From: Streptomyces sp. AA1529
GTDB taxonomy: Bacteria; Actinomycetota; Actinomycetes; Streptomycetales; Streptomycetaceae
Length of the DNA: 64,000 bases
Direction: 5' to 3'
Assembly: GCF_000280905.1 (NCBI RefSeq)
Contig: NZ_ALAP01000023.1
Coordinates: forward strand, 62,001 to 126,000
The position numbers and the translations under genes are program-made. The stretch's first letter is position 1; each line of letters opens with the position of its first letter. The notes beneath the pieces are model-generated. The model was given only the letters and a program-made list of their open reading frames with translations. It was not told the origin of the DNA and searched no databases. Below are positions 25,559 through 33,328 of the stretch, in pieces.

Positions 25559-28302
25559 GCGTCACACAGCCGGGCACGGACGAACTCGTCATCGTGCCGC
25601 ACACCCACTGGGACCGCGAGTGGTATCTGCCCTTCCAGCAGTTCCGCCTCCAGCTCATCGGCCTGCTGGACGCGGTGCTGGAGCGCATGGAGAACGACCC
25701 GCGCCAGCGCTTCACCCTCGACGGGCAGGCCGTCGCGGTCGACGACTACCTCGAGGTCCGGCCCGAGCGGCGCGCACAGCTGGCGGCGCTGGTCTCCGCG
25801 GGCCGGCTGTCCGTCGGGCCGTGGCAGATCCTGCTGGACGAGTTCCTCTGCTCCGGCGAGAACATCGTCCGCAACCTCGAACTCGGGCTGCGCCGCAGCC
25901 AGGAGCTGGGCGGTTCGCTTCCCGTCGGCTATCTGCCCGACATGTTCGGGCACTGCGCCCAGATGCCGCAGATCCTGCGCGGAGCCGGGCTCGAACACGC
26001 CTGCGTGTGGCGCGGCGTCCCGGCCTCCGTGGACAGCCACGTCTTCGCCTGGACCGCGCCCGACGGCACGGCCGTCCGCACCGAGTACCTGGCCGCGGGC
26101 GGATACGGCAGCGCGGCGGGCCTGTTCGACGACCCGGCGCGGGTCGCGGAGCGGGCCGGCGCCGTCGCGGAGGCGCTCCGCGCCTGGCGCCCGGACGGCT
26201 CCCCGATGCTGGCGATGTACGGCTCGGACCACACCGCACCCGCCGCGGATCTGGCCGACCTGCTGGAGCGGCACAACCGGCGGCAGCCGGCCGAGGGCGG
26301 GGTCCGGCTACGGCTGGCGACCATGGCCGAGTACTTCGCCGCGCAGCCCACCGGCACGGCGGGCCTGCGGGCCGTGCACGGCGAACTGCGCAGCCACGCG
26401 CGGGCCAACATCCTGCCCGGCGTCCTCTCCGCGCGCGCCCCGCTCAAGCAGGCCATGGCCCGTGCCGAACGCGCCGTGGAGCGGTACGCCGAGCCCCCCG
26501 CCGCGCTGTGGCTCGACGAGACGGCACAGCGCTTCCTGGAGATGGCCTGGCACCGCCTGATCGAGGTCTCCTGCCACGACTCCGTCACCGGCTGCGGCTG
26601 CGACGAGACCGCGCAGCAGGTCGCGGCACGCATCGCGGAGGCCGAACAACTGGGCCTGGCGGTACGGGACATGGTCGGCAAGCGGCTGACCTCGCAGGTA
26701 CCGCACGATGCGCATCTGCTGCTCAACCCGACGCCCACGCCCCGCACCGACCTGGTGGAGCTGGACGTGGCGGGCGACGGCCCCGTGCACCTGACCGCCG
26801 CGGACGGCACCGTCCTCCCCGCCCAGCGGACGGCCGAAGCGCCCACGCTGCTGGCCGACGACACCGTTCCGGCCGACCGGCTGCCCACCGTGCTGGCGCG
26901 GGTGCACGGCAGCGAGCTCTACGGACAGGAGATCACCTCCTGGCACCTCGACCCCGCCGAGCGGCTGCTGCACTTCACCGTCGCCCGCAGGAGCGAGGCC
27001 GGATTCGACGTCGCCGAGGTCCGGGACGCGCTGTCCGCCGCGCGGCCGGAAGGCGACTGGCGGGTGGTCATCGAGGCCGAGCCCCGGCAGCGGATCGTCG
27101 CGGCGGTCCCGGCACCGGCGCTGGGCCACACGGCCGTGCGCGCCGCACCGGGCGCGGCGCCCGAGCCCGCGCACCCGGTGCGCGCGGCGGACGGCGCCCT
27201 CACCAACGGACTGCTCACCGTGGAGCCCGCCGAGGACGGCACCTGCACCGTGCGGACCGCGGACGGGAGCGAACTGACCGGCCTGGGCCGGGTGGTGGAC
27301 GGCGGCGACCTGGGCGACACCTACAACTACGCACCGCCCCGGCACGACGTGCTGGTGGACCGGCCCACCGAGGTCACCATCCGCCGGCTCGCCGAGGGCC
27401 CGCTGCTCGGCGCGTACGAGATCGAGCGCCGCTACTCCTGGCCCGCGGCCGGTGACGTCGCCGCCGACGGCCGCACCGCCGCCACCGAGCCGACGACCGT
27501 GCTCACCCGCGTCGAACTGCGGTCCGGCGAGCGGTTCGTGCGGCTGCGGGTCTCCTTCGACAACCGCAGCGAGGACCACCGCGTCCGGCTGCACGTCCCG
27601 TTGCCCCGCCGCGCCCGTTCCTCGCACGCGGAGGGCCAGTTCGCCGTGGTCGAGCGGGGCCTGACCGCGGAGGGCGGCTTCGGCGAGGAGCCGCTGCCGA
27701 CCTTCCCGGCCGCCGCCTTCGTCGCGGCGGGCGGTGCGGCCGTGCTGCTGGAGCACGCCACCGAGTACGAACTGGTGGACGGGGGCCGCGAGCTGGCGCT
27801 GACCCTGCTGCGGCCGACCGGCATGATGTCCCGCAACCGCCATGTGTGGCGCGACGAGCCCGCGGGCGGCGAGTTCGCCACCCCGCAGGCGCAGTGCCGC
27901 GGCCCGCGGACGGTGACGTTCGGTGTGCTGCCGTACCCGGGCGAGTGGCACGAGTCGGGGGTGCACACCGCCGCCGAGTCCTTCCGGCACCCCTTCACCG
28001 CGCTGCCCGGCACCGCGCCCGCCGCCACCCCGCTGCCCGGCGCGGGGCACGGGCTCACCCTCGCCGGTGAAGGCGTGGTGCTGAGCGCGGTGCGGGAGCG
28101 CGAGGGGCGGTTGGAGGTCCGCGTCGTCGCCGAGGTCCCGCACCCGGTGCCGGCCCGGCTCGCGCTGCCGGGGCTGCGGTACGCGCGGCGCTGCGATCTG
28201 CTCGGCCGGCCGGTCGGGCAGGGCGAACTGTCCGTGGCGGACGAGTCCGTCGCCGTGCGGCTGCGCCCCTGGGAGATCGCCACCTTCCTGCTGGAGCGCT
28301 GA
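25555..28302 (+). CDS. GH38 alpha-mannosidase
   Basis: 915 residues, normal for bacterial GH38. The metal site starts at VPHTHWDREWYLPFQQ (about 14-29), the nucleophile Asp lies in GYLPDMFGHC (about 125), MYGSDHTAPAAD is near 220, and SCHDSVTGCGCDET (about 340) carries the second metal-binding region. The C-terminal half is beta-rich. It should release alpha-linked mannose from an oligosaccharide or glycoside. With no signal peptide it acts in the cytoplasm after import by the upstream ABC system. Last gene of the operon. Confidence 0.94.
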   Translation: MSVTQPGTDELVIVPHTHWDREWYLPFQQFRLQLIGLLDAVLERMENDPRQRFTLDGQAVAVDDYLEVRPERRAQLAALVSAGRLSVGPWQILLDEFLCSGENIVRNLELGLRRSQELGGSLPVGYLPDMFGHCAQMPQILRGAGLEHACVWRGVPASVDSHVFAWTAPDGTAVRTEYLAAGGYGSAAGLFDDPARVAERAGAVAEALRAWRPDGSPMLAMYGSDHTAPAADLADLLERHNRRQPAEGGVRLRLATMAEYFAAQPTGTAGLRAVHGELRSHARANILPGVLSARAPLKQAMARAERAVERYAEPPAALWLDETAQRFLEMAWHRLIEVSCHDSVTGCGCDETAQQVAARIAEAEQLGLAVRDMVGKRLTSQVPHDAHLLLNPTPTPRTDLVELDVAGDGPVHLTAADGTVLPAQRTAEAPTLLADDTVPADRLPTVLARVHGSELYGQEITSWHLDPAERLLHFTVARRSEAGFDVAEVRDALSAARPEGDWRVVIEAEPRQRIVAAVPAPALGHTAVRAAPGAAPEPAHPVRAADGALTNGLLTVEPAEDGTCTVRTADGSELTGLGRVVDGGDLGDTYNYAPPRHDVLVDRPTEVTIRRLAEGPLLGAYEIERRYSWPAAGDVAADGRTAATEPTTVLTRVELRSGERFVRLRVSFDNRSEDHRVRLHVPLPRRARSSHAEGQFAVVERGLTAEGGFGEEPLPTFPAAAFVAAGGAAVLLEHATEYELVDGGRELALTLLRPTGMMSRNRHVWRDEPAGGEFATPQAQCRGPRTVTFGVLPYPGEWHESGVHTAAESFRHPFTALPGTAPAATPLPGAGHGLTLAGEGVVLSAVREREGRLEVRVVAEVPHPVPARLALPGLRYARRCDLLGRPVGQGELSVADESVAVRLRPWEIATFLLER

Positions 28303-28346
28303 GGACGCCCGGATCGCCCAGGACGGCCGGGGCACCGGGACGGGGG

Positions 28347-28384
28347 GCGGCCGGGCACCGGGGCGCACCCCGGTGCCCGGCCGC
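28347..28384. terminator. Strong bidirectional terminator after the GH38 operon
   Basis: Perfect 17-bp stem (GCGGCCGGGCACCGGGG and complement) with a CGCA loop, between the convergent GH38 and glycosyltransferase genes. Confidence 0.9.
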
Positions 28385-28392
28385 AGGCGGGA

Positions 28393-29568
28393 TCAGTCCA
28401 GCATCTCCTCGACGAGGTCGGCGGCGCGCGCGGTGCCGCCCGCGGCCCGTGCCTGCGCGCGCAGCAGTGCCGAACGGCGGGCGACCTCCGGGTCGGTGAC
28501 CAGTTCGTGCAGCGCCGTGCGCAGCGCCTCGGCGGTCGCCTCCGGGGTGTCCAGCCGGCGGGCCACGCCCAGTTCCACCAGCCGGTCGGCGTTCATGAAC
28601 TGGTCGGTGGCCTGCGGCACCGCGATCATCGGGACGCCCGCCAGCAGCCCTTCTCCGCAGCCGCCCATCCCGGCGTGGGTGACGAAGGCGTCCGCCTGCT
28701 CCAGGATCGCCCGCTGCGGCACCCAGGGGTGCACCTCGACGTTGGCGGGGACGGCGCCGAGTTCCCGCGGGTCGGTGTACTTGCCGATCTGGAGGACGAC
28801 ATGCCACCCGGGCAGGTCGCCGTAGGCCGCCAGGCACCGGCGGTAGAACTCCGGTCGCCGGGTGCAGGCCGAGCCCAGGGAGACCAGCAGCACGCTCTCC
28901 GCGTCCGCCGGCCGGGTCCACCGGTCGGCGGACGCAGCCGGGTCGAAGCAGGGACCGACGAAGTCCACCCGGCGGGAGTCGACCCGGTCGGCGTGCGGCT
29001 GCATCGCCGGGGTGATCAGCGCCAGGGCGCGCGGGGGCGAGCCGGCGAAGGCGTCCACATCGGTGGTGGTGGCGCCGCAGCCGGCCAGCCACCGGGCGAA
29101 CTTGGCCCGGTGCGCTGCCGCGCCCGGCAACCGGCGCAGCTGCGCACCGATCTCCTGTTCGTAGCCGTCCCAGGCCACGAAGGTCGGGGAGAGCTGCATC
29201 AGCGGCCGGTTCTGCGCTTCGGCCAGCGCGCGGGCGGCGTAGCCGCCGATGTCGTACAGATACAGGTCCGCCGGATCATGGCGGTAGGCGGCCTGCAGCC
29301 GGGGCAGCGCCTGTACGGCGTTGTCGAGGAAGAGGTCCATCGCGGCGATGGGATCCTCGGGCCAGTTGTTGTCGGCGACCGGCAGCGTGGAGGTGCAGAC
29401 GACCGGTTCGGCTCCGGTGGCCGCCGTCATGGCGGCCACCGCCGGGTCGTTGGCGTAGGTCACGCGGTGGCCGCGGGCCACCAGTTCGCGGATGACCTCG
29501 AGGCTGGGCAGGACGTGGCTGACGGCGGGGATGCCCACCATCGCGATATGGGCACGGCGACGGGACAA
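28393..29568 (-). CDS. Macrolide-type UDP-glycosyltransferase (OleD/Mgt-like, GT1)
   Basis: 391 residues. The start RRAHIAMVGIPAVSHVLPSLEVIRELV matches OleD/OleI/Mgt, with the catalytic His in VSHVLP. The C-terminal nucleotide-sugar site has HPWVPQRAIL, FVTHAGMGGCGEGL and PQATDQFMNA. Relatives inactivate macrolides by glucosylating the desosamine 2'-OH. The predicted start is TTG with a GAGUGAUC ribosome site 5 bases upstream; an ATG nine codons later would remove part of the first strand. Its 5' region contains a separate promoter, a 9-codon leader ORF and a long-range pairing that would control access to this start. Confidence 0.9.
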   Translation of the reverse strand: MSRRRAHIAMVGIPAVSHVLPSLEVIRELVARGHRVTYANDPAVAAMTAATGAEPVVCTSTLPVADNNWPEDPIAAMDLFLDNAVQALPRLQAAYRHDPADLYLYDIGGYAARALAEAQNRPLMQLSPTFVAWDGYEQEIGAQLRRLPGAAAHRAKFARWLAGCGATTTDVDAFAGSPPRALALITPAMQPHADRVDSRRVDFVGPCFDPAASADRWTRPADAESVLLVSLGSACTRRPEFYRRCLAAYGDLPGWHVVLQIGKYTDPRELGAVPANVEVHPWVPQRAILEQADAFVTHAGMGGCGEGLLAGVPMIAVPQATDQFMNADRLVELGVARRLDTPEATAEALRTALHELVTDPEVARRSALLRAQARAAGGTARAADLVEEMLD

Positions 29569-29583
29569 GGGTGATCACTCACT

Positions 29584-29713
29584 TCAGATCTGCGGCGGAC
29601 AGGACACGGCAGGCCCGCGCGCCGGCCTGCCCGGCGGTACCGGACGGGGCGCGCACAGGGGCGTGCCGGGGAGCGGCGGGGCGTTGCCCCGGCCGTGTCA
29701 GCCGTAGATCTGA
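29584..29713 (-). promoter_or_regulatory. Predicted translational attenuator of the glycosyltransferase
   Basis: In the minus-strand RNA, UCAGAUCUACGGCUGACA (29713-29696, the last codons of the leader ORF) can pair with UGUCCGCCGCAGAUCUGA (29601-29584), 16 of 18 positions. A 5-base bulge lets a further ACGGC/GCCGU helix form. Nested inside is a perfect 8-bp hairpin (29631-29608). The 3' arm ends 15 bases before the TTG start, next to its ribosome site. Confidence 0.7.
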
Positions 29714-29727
29714 GCGCAGAAGTACAT
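29698..29727 (-). CDS. Leader peptide MYFCAQIYG
   Basis: Nine codons plus TGA. No Shine-Dalgarno precedes it, but TACAGT lies exactly 7 bases before the ATG, so the transcript probably starts at the ATG (leaderless). Its codons 5-9 make one arm of the downstream long-range stem. This is the layout of drug-sensing leader peptides of erm-type resistance genes, in which a stalled ribosome exposes the downstream start. Confidence 0.6.
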   Translation of the reverse strand: MYFCAQIYG

Positions 29728-29729
29728 GC

Positions 29730-29747
29730 GCGGGACTGTAGTCCCGC
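29730..29747. repeat. Palindrome overlapping the leader promoter
   Basis: GCGGGACT-GT-AGTCCCGC: 8-bp arms around 2 bases. It covers the -10 hexamer and may be an operator. Confidence 0.5.
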
Positions 29748-29771
29748 CCCGGCCCGCGGGCATCCCCTTTT
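29735..29771 (-). promoter_or_regulatory. Leaderless promoter for leader peptide/glycosyltransferase, WhiB7-like
   Basis: Minus strand: AAAA (29771-29768) in otherwise GC-rich DNA, GATGCC as poor -35, 18 bases, TACAGT as -10 (29740-29735). An AT run just upstream of the -35 is typical of WhiB7-activated resistance promoters; that assignment is inference. Confidence 0.45.
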
Positions 29772-29863
29772 CGCCGGGGCGCCGCCTCCCGGCGCCGCGC
29801 GTGGAGCCGGGCGGCCGGGCGGGGCGCCGAGTGGCGTGCGGGGGCGACGGAGCCGCGGGAGCG

Positions 29864-30505
29864 TCACGTCCGCGGGGCGGCGGCCTCCAGCTCGGCGACG
29901 CTGCCCGACATGACCGTCCGCAGCTGAGCGGTGAGGTGCTCCGCTGGCCAGTCCCACCAGGCCACCGCGAGCAGCCGGGCGACCTCCTCGGGGCTGTACC
30001 GGGTGCGCAGGAGCCGGGCCGGGTTGCCGCCCACGATTCCGTAGTCGGGTACGTCCTGGGTGACCACGGCGCCGGAGCCGATGATCGCGCCGTGTCCGAT
30101 CCGCACCCCGGGCAGCACCGTCGTGCCGTGGCCGAACCAGACGTCGTTGCCGACGACGGTGTCGCCCCGGCTGGGCAGCCCGGTGAGCAGGTCGAAGTGC
30201 TCCGCCCACGCACCGCCCATGGTGGGGAAGGGGAAGGTCGAGGGGCCGTCCATGCGGTGGTTGGCGCCGTTCATCAGGAACCGCACGCCGGTGCCCAGTG
30301 CGCAGAACTTGCCGATGACGAGCTTCTCCGGGCCGTAGTGGTACAGCACGTTGCGCGTCTCGAACGCGGTCGGATCGTCCGGGTCGTCGTAGTAGGAGTA
30401 CTCGCCGACCTCGATCAGCGGGGACGTCACCAGCGGTTTGAGCAGCACCACCCGCGGCTGCCCGGGCATCGGGTGGAGCACGGTCGGATCGGCGGGCACA
30501 GGCAT
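29864..30505 (-). CDS. Vat-family streptogramin A O-acetyltransferase
   Basis: 213 residues with a left-handed beta-helix of hexapeptide repeats. Close to Vat proteins: LIEVGEYSYYDDPDD, VLYHYGPEKLVIGKFCALGTGVRF, FLMNGANHRMDG (catalytic His), VVGNDVWFGHGTTVLPGVRIG and YGIVGGNPARLLR. It acetylates the free hydroxyl of group A streptogramins with acetyl-CoA. Start ATG with GAAGGA 9-10 bases upstream. It shares strand and location with a macrolide-type glycosyltransferase, giving combined protection against antibiotics that bind the same ribosomal exit-tunnel region. Confidence 0.92.
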   Translation of the reverse strand: MPVPADPTVLHPMPGQPRVVLLKPLVTSPLIEVGEYSYYDDPDDPTAFETRNVLYHYGPEKLVIGKFCALGTGVRFLMNGANHRMDGPSTFPFPTMGGAWAEHFDLLTGLPSRGDTVVGNDVWFGHGTTVLPGVRIGHGAIIGSGAVVTQDVPDYGIVGGNPARLLRTRYSPEEVARLLAVAWWDWPAEHLTAQLRTVMSGSVAELEAAAPRT

Positions 30506-30662
30506 GGGCGTGGTCCTTCGGCGGAGGCGGCGGTCGGTTCATGATCGCGGACCCCTGCTGCCCCGAGCCACCGGTTCAGGGTCAGCTGTCGCCGCTGTCG
30601 CCGCTGTCACCTGCGTGAACGGTGCTCAGGGCCCCGGAGGGCGCGTGTGCGGGGCGCCGCCG

Positions 30663-30938
30663 TCAGGCGGAGAGCGCCGCCTCCTCCTGTTCCGGATCCG
30701 GCGTACAGCCCGCGGCCAGCGTGTCCAGGGACACCTGCAGGGCCGAGGCCAGGGCCGCGATGGTGAAGAAGGCCGGGGTGGGCGCCCTGCCGGTCTCGAT
30801 CTTGCGCAGCGTCTCGGCGGAGACGCCCGCGGCGGCGGCAACCTCCGTCATGCTCCTGCTGCCGCGCGCCTGACGCAGCAGCAGGCCGAACCGCTCGCCG
30901 CGTTCCCGTTCCTCCGGGGTCAAAGGAGTCCTCACCAT
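30663..30938 (-). CDS. XRE-family helix-turn-helix regulator
   Basis: 91 residues. Cro/C1 HTH (about 18-75): FGLLLRQARGSRSMTEVAAAAGVSAETLRKIETG and PAFFTIAALASAL. No ribosome site precedes the ATG, but TAGTAT lies exactly 7 bases upstream, so a leaderless transcript is likely. Divergent from a methionine aminopeptidase with only 60 bases between, over a 22-bp near-palindrome that should be its operator. The GTG one codon in is an alternative start. Confidence 0.88.
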   Translation of the reverse strand: MVRTPLTPEERERGERFGLLLRQARGSRSMTEVAAAAGVSAETLRKIETGRAPTPAFFTIAALASALQVSLDTLAAGCTPDPEQEEAALSA

Positions 30939-30945
30939 GACTGTG

Positions 30946-30967
30946 ATACTAATACCGGTATAAGTAT
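30946..30967. promoter_or_regulatory. Operator between XRE regulator and methionine aminopeptidase
   Basis: ATACTAATACC followed directly by GGTATAAGTAT; arms match 10 of 11 positions. It overlaps the TAGTAT -10 of the regulator and TATAAG/AAGTAT toward the aminopeptidase, so one protein could control both. Confidence 0.7.
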
Positions 30968-30998
30968 TGGGTAGTGGTGAGGCGGGGAGACGCAGCAC

Positions 30999-31766
30999 AT
31001 GGTGGAGATCAAGACCGACGCCGCGATGGATGCGATGCGGGAGGCCGGGCGGGTGGTGGCTCGCGCCCTGGCCGCGGCCCGGGAGGCGGCCGGGATCGGG
31101 GTGTCCCTGCGGGAGCTGGACGAGGCGGCCCGAACGGTGCTGGCCGAGGCGGGAGCGGACTCCCCGTTCCTGGGGTACCGGCCCTCCTTCGCGCCGACAC
31201 CCTTCCCGGCCGTGCTCTGCGTCTCCGTGAACGACGCCGTGGTGCACGGCGTCCCCACCGACTACCGGCTGCGCGACGGCGACCTGGTGAGCCTCGACTG
31301 CGGCGCCCGGCTCGACGGCTGGACCGGTGACGCGGCCGTCAGCTTCACCGTCGGCACCCCGCGCCCCGCGGACCGTGAGCTGATCGACGCCACCCGCCGG
31401 GCTCTGGATGCCGGGATCGGCGCCGCGCGGGCCGGCGGCCGCCTCGGCGACATCTCGCACGCCGTCGACGCCGTCGCCCGGCAGGCCGGCTGCGGCATGC
31501 CCGCCGACTTCGGTGGCCACGGCATCGGCCGCAGCATGCACGAGGACCCCCATGTGCCCAACCGGGGCCGTCCCGGCCGCGGCTTCCCGCTCCGCCACGG
31601 CCTGGTGCTCGCCATCGAACCCATGTTCATGGCGGGTGGACGGAACGCCTACCGCACCGGGGCCGACGGCTGGACGCTGCTGACCACCGACGGCAGCCGG
31701 GCCGCCCATGTCGAACACACCGTCGCCGTCACCGACCAGGGGCCCCGCATCCTCACCCTGCCGTGA
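30999..31766 (+). CDS. map: Type I methionine aminopeptidase
   Basis: 255 residues. Metal ligands and surroundings are complete: LDCGARLDGWTGDAAV (two Asp), GGHGIGRSMHEDPH (His), LAIEPMF (Glu) and HVEHTVAV (Glu); VNDAVVHGVP carries the substrate His. It removes N-terminal Met from new proteins. GGGGAGA precedes the ATG. Bacteria need one copy, usually beside secY/adk; this one sits beside an XRE regulator and resistance genes, so it is probably a second, conditionally expressed copy. Confidence 0.94.
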   Translation: MVEIKTDAAMDAMREAGRVVARALAAAREAAGIGVSLRELDEAARTVLAEAGADSPFLGYRPSFAPTPFPAVLCVSVNDAVVHGVPTDYRLRDGDLVSLDCGARLDGWTGDAAVSFTVGTPRPADRELIDATRRALDAGIGAARAGGRLGDISHAVDAVARQAGCGMPADFGGHGIGRSMHEDPHVPNRGRPGRGFPLRHGLVLAIEPMFMAGGRNAYRTGADGWTLLTTDGSRAAHVEHTVAVTDQGPRILTLP

Positions 31767-31823
31767 CGCCGGTACGGTCCGTGCGGAGATCCGTGCGTAC
31801 CGGCGCGTACCGGCGTACCGGCT

Positions 31824-31845
31824 CTCCCGGGTGCGACTCCGGGAA
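31824..31845. terminator. Weak stem-loop after map
   Basis: TCCCGG and CCGGGA pair across 8 bases, 60 bases after the stop; just before it GTACCGGC is repeated three times. Confidence 0.35.
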
Positions 31846-31982
31846 GGGGTCCGATCGGCCTCTGCCGCGGGATGCGGCGCGGTGGGCGCGCCTTCACCAA
31901 AGTGTCCGTTATGCCTGCTACGCAGCCGTATGTACCCTGAGTGGAGCACGCGCGATGCCCCACGCGGCGGGAAGGCGGACAC

Positions 31983-32747
31983 ATGGCTGCGGTCGGCGGA
32001 GTGCCCTGCTGGGTGAGTCTGATGGCCCCTGATCAACGGGCCGCCGAGGAGTTCTACGGGCCGGTGCTGAGCTGGACCTTCGTCACCTCGGACGCGGGGC
32101 CCGACCGGCGGATCGCCACGGTGGCCGGTCAGCCGGTCGCCGGGATCAACCAGCTCGCCCCCGGCGCCGGACCGGAAGCCGAGCGCTGGACGGTGTACTT
32201 CCAGGTCGAGGACGCCGACGTGGTCGCCGAACGCATCGCCGAGCGGGGTGCGACCGTCGCGGTCGGCCCGCTGCGCGCGGGAGGCGGCCGTGCCGTCATC
32301 GCGGCCGACCGGTGGGGCGCGCCGTTCGGCCTGTGGCAGGGCGACGGGCCCGCCTCCTGGTGGGTGGGGTCCGGCCCCGCGCCCGCCTGGCTCCAGTTGC
32401 ACACCTCCGACGCCTTCGCCGCCGCCGTCTTCTACGGAGAGATCTTCGACTGGATGGCCGACCCGAGCCACGGGGTCACCTACGAGGAGCAGTACGACGA
32501 GATCGTCGTACGGGTCGACGGCGCCCCGGTGGCCGGGCTGCGCGGCGGCGCCCTGGAGGCGCCGCCCGATCCGGCCATCCGGGCGCGGTGGGAGCCGTAC
32601 TTCCGGGTACCCGACCTGGACGCGGCGCTGAGTGCCGCGGAACGGGAAGGCGGCACCGTCGCCACCCCGCCCCGGGCCGGACCCCTGGGGCGGACCGCGA
32701 CGCTCCGCGATCCCAAGGGAGCCTCCTTCTGTCTGCTCAGCGCGTAA
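31983..32747 (+). CDS. Tandem VOC-domain (glyoxalase-like) protein
   Basis: 254 residues of two glyoxalase/bleomycin-resistance modules. Module 1 (about 5-120): CWVSLMAPDQRAAEEFYGPVLSWTF and APFGLWQG. Module 2 (about 128-250): WLQLHTSDAFAAAVFYGEIFDW and ending DPKGASFCLLSA. Such two-module proteins are common in Streptomyces and can be hydroxylases, isomerases or binding proteins. ATG 31983 has GGAAGG 8 bases upstream. A DUF2795 gene follows 10 bases later. Confidence 0.85.
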   Translation: MAAVGGVPCWVSLMAPDQRAAEEFYGPVLSWTFVTSDAGPDRRIATVAGQPVAGINQLAPGAGPEAERWTVYFQVEDADVVAERIAERGATVAVGPLRAGGGRAVIAADRWGAPFGLWQGDGPASWWVGSGPAPAWLQLHTSDAFAAAVFYGEIFDWMADPSHGVTYEEQYDEIVVRVDGAPVAGLRGGALEAPPDPAIRARWEPYFRVPDLDAALSAAEREGGTVATPPRAGPLGRTATLRDPKGASFCLLSA

Positions 32748-32757
32748 GGAGCACACC

Positions 32758-33153
32758 ATGCAGGAGAACGACAAGAACGGACCGATCCAGGACGACGAGG
32801 CCAAGAAGCGGCTCCGCGGCGAGCTGCGTTCCAACCGCGAGGAAGGGCGGGAGATGGAGCCCTCGGGCGAGGACCAGCCCGAGCCCTTCCGGGACCCGCA
32901 GGCCCTGCGGACCGGCGGCACCCCTGCCGGGATGACGCCCCGCGACGTCGAGCTGCGCTCGGAGATCGCCCAGTACCTGGGCCGGCATCTGTACCCGACC
33001 GGGCGCGCGGAGGTGCTGGACGCGCTGCGCGCCGAGCACGCCCCGGACCGGCTCGTGGACATGGCCGCGGGTCTCCCCGCCGACACCCGCTTCCGCAACG
33101 TGCAGGAGCTGGCCCAGGCCCTCGGTCTGCACACCGAGTCGCGCCGCGGCTGA
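32758..33153 (+). CDS. DUF2795 domain protein
   Basis: 131 residues. A charged, probably disordered N-terminal half (many Glu, Asp, Arg) precedes the DUF2795 fold (about 68-125): RSEIAQYLGRHLYPTGRAEVLDAL and DTRFRNVQELAQALG. Function unknown; members are small cytoplasmic proteins frequent in actinobacteria. AAGGAG precedes the ATG by 6 bases. Likely cotranscribed with the VOC gene. Confidence 0.85.
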   Translation: MQENDKNGPIQDDEAKKRLRGELRSNREEGREMEPSGEDQPEPFRDPQALRTGGTPAGMTPRDVELRSEIAQYLGRHLYPTGRAEVLDALRAEHAPDRLVDMAAGLPADTRFRNVQELAQALGLHTESRRG

Positions 33154-33328
33154 GCCTCCCGGCCCGGGGCCGGCGCCGGTCGGTGCCCGCCCCGGGCGGC
33201 GCCTGTCTGCCCGTCCGTGCGCTGCACGACGACCGGGCGACCCTGCCCGCACGTGCGTTCCCGTCGAGGCGCTCCGAATCACCTGATCGGGGGGACATGC
33301 TCGGGCGCGAAGGGGGAATCGGGCAGCG

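Noticed and set aside
29460..30542. 360-codon minus-strand frame starting MNRPPPPPKDH over the vat gene
   Set aside because: It runs out of frame across vat and the glycosyltransferase start, Arg/Pro-rich throughout; a GC-bias shadow. Also not a leader peptide because it does not stop early.
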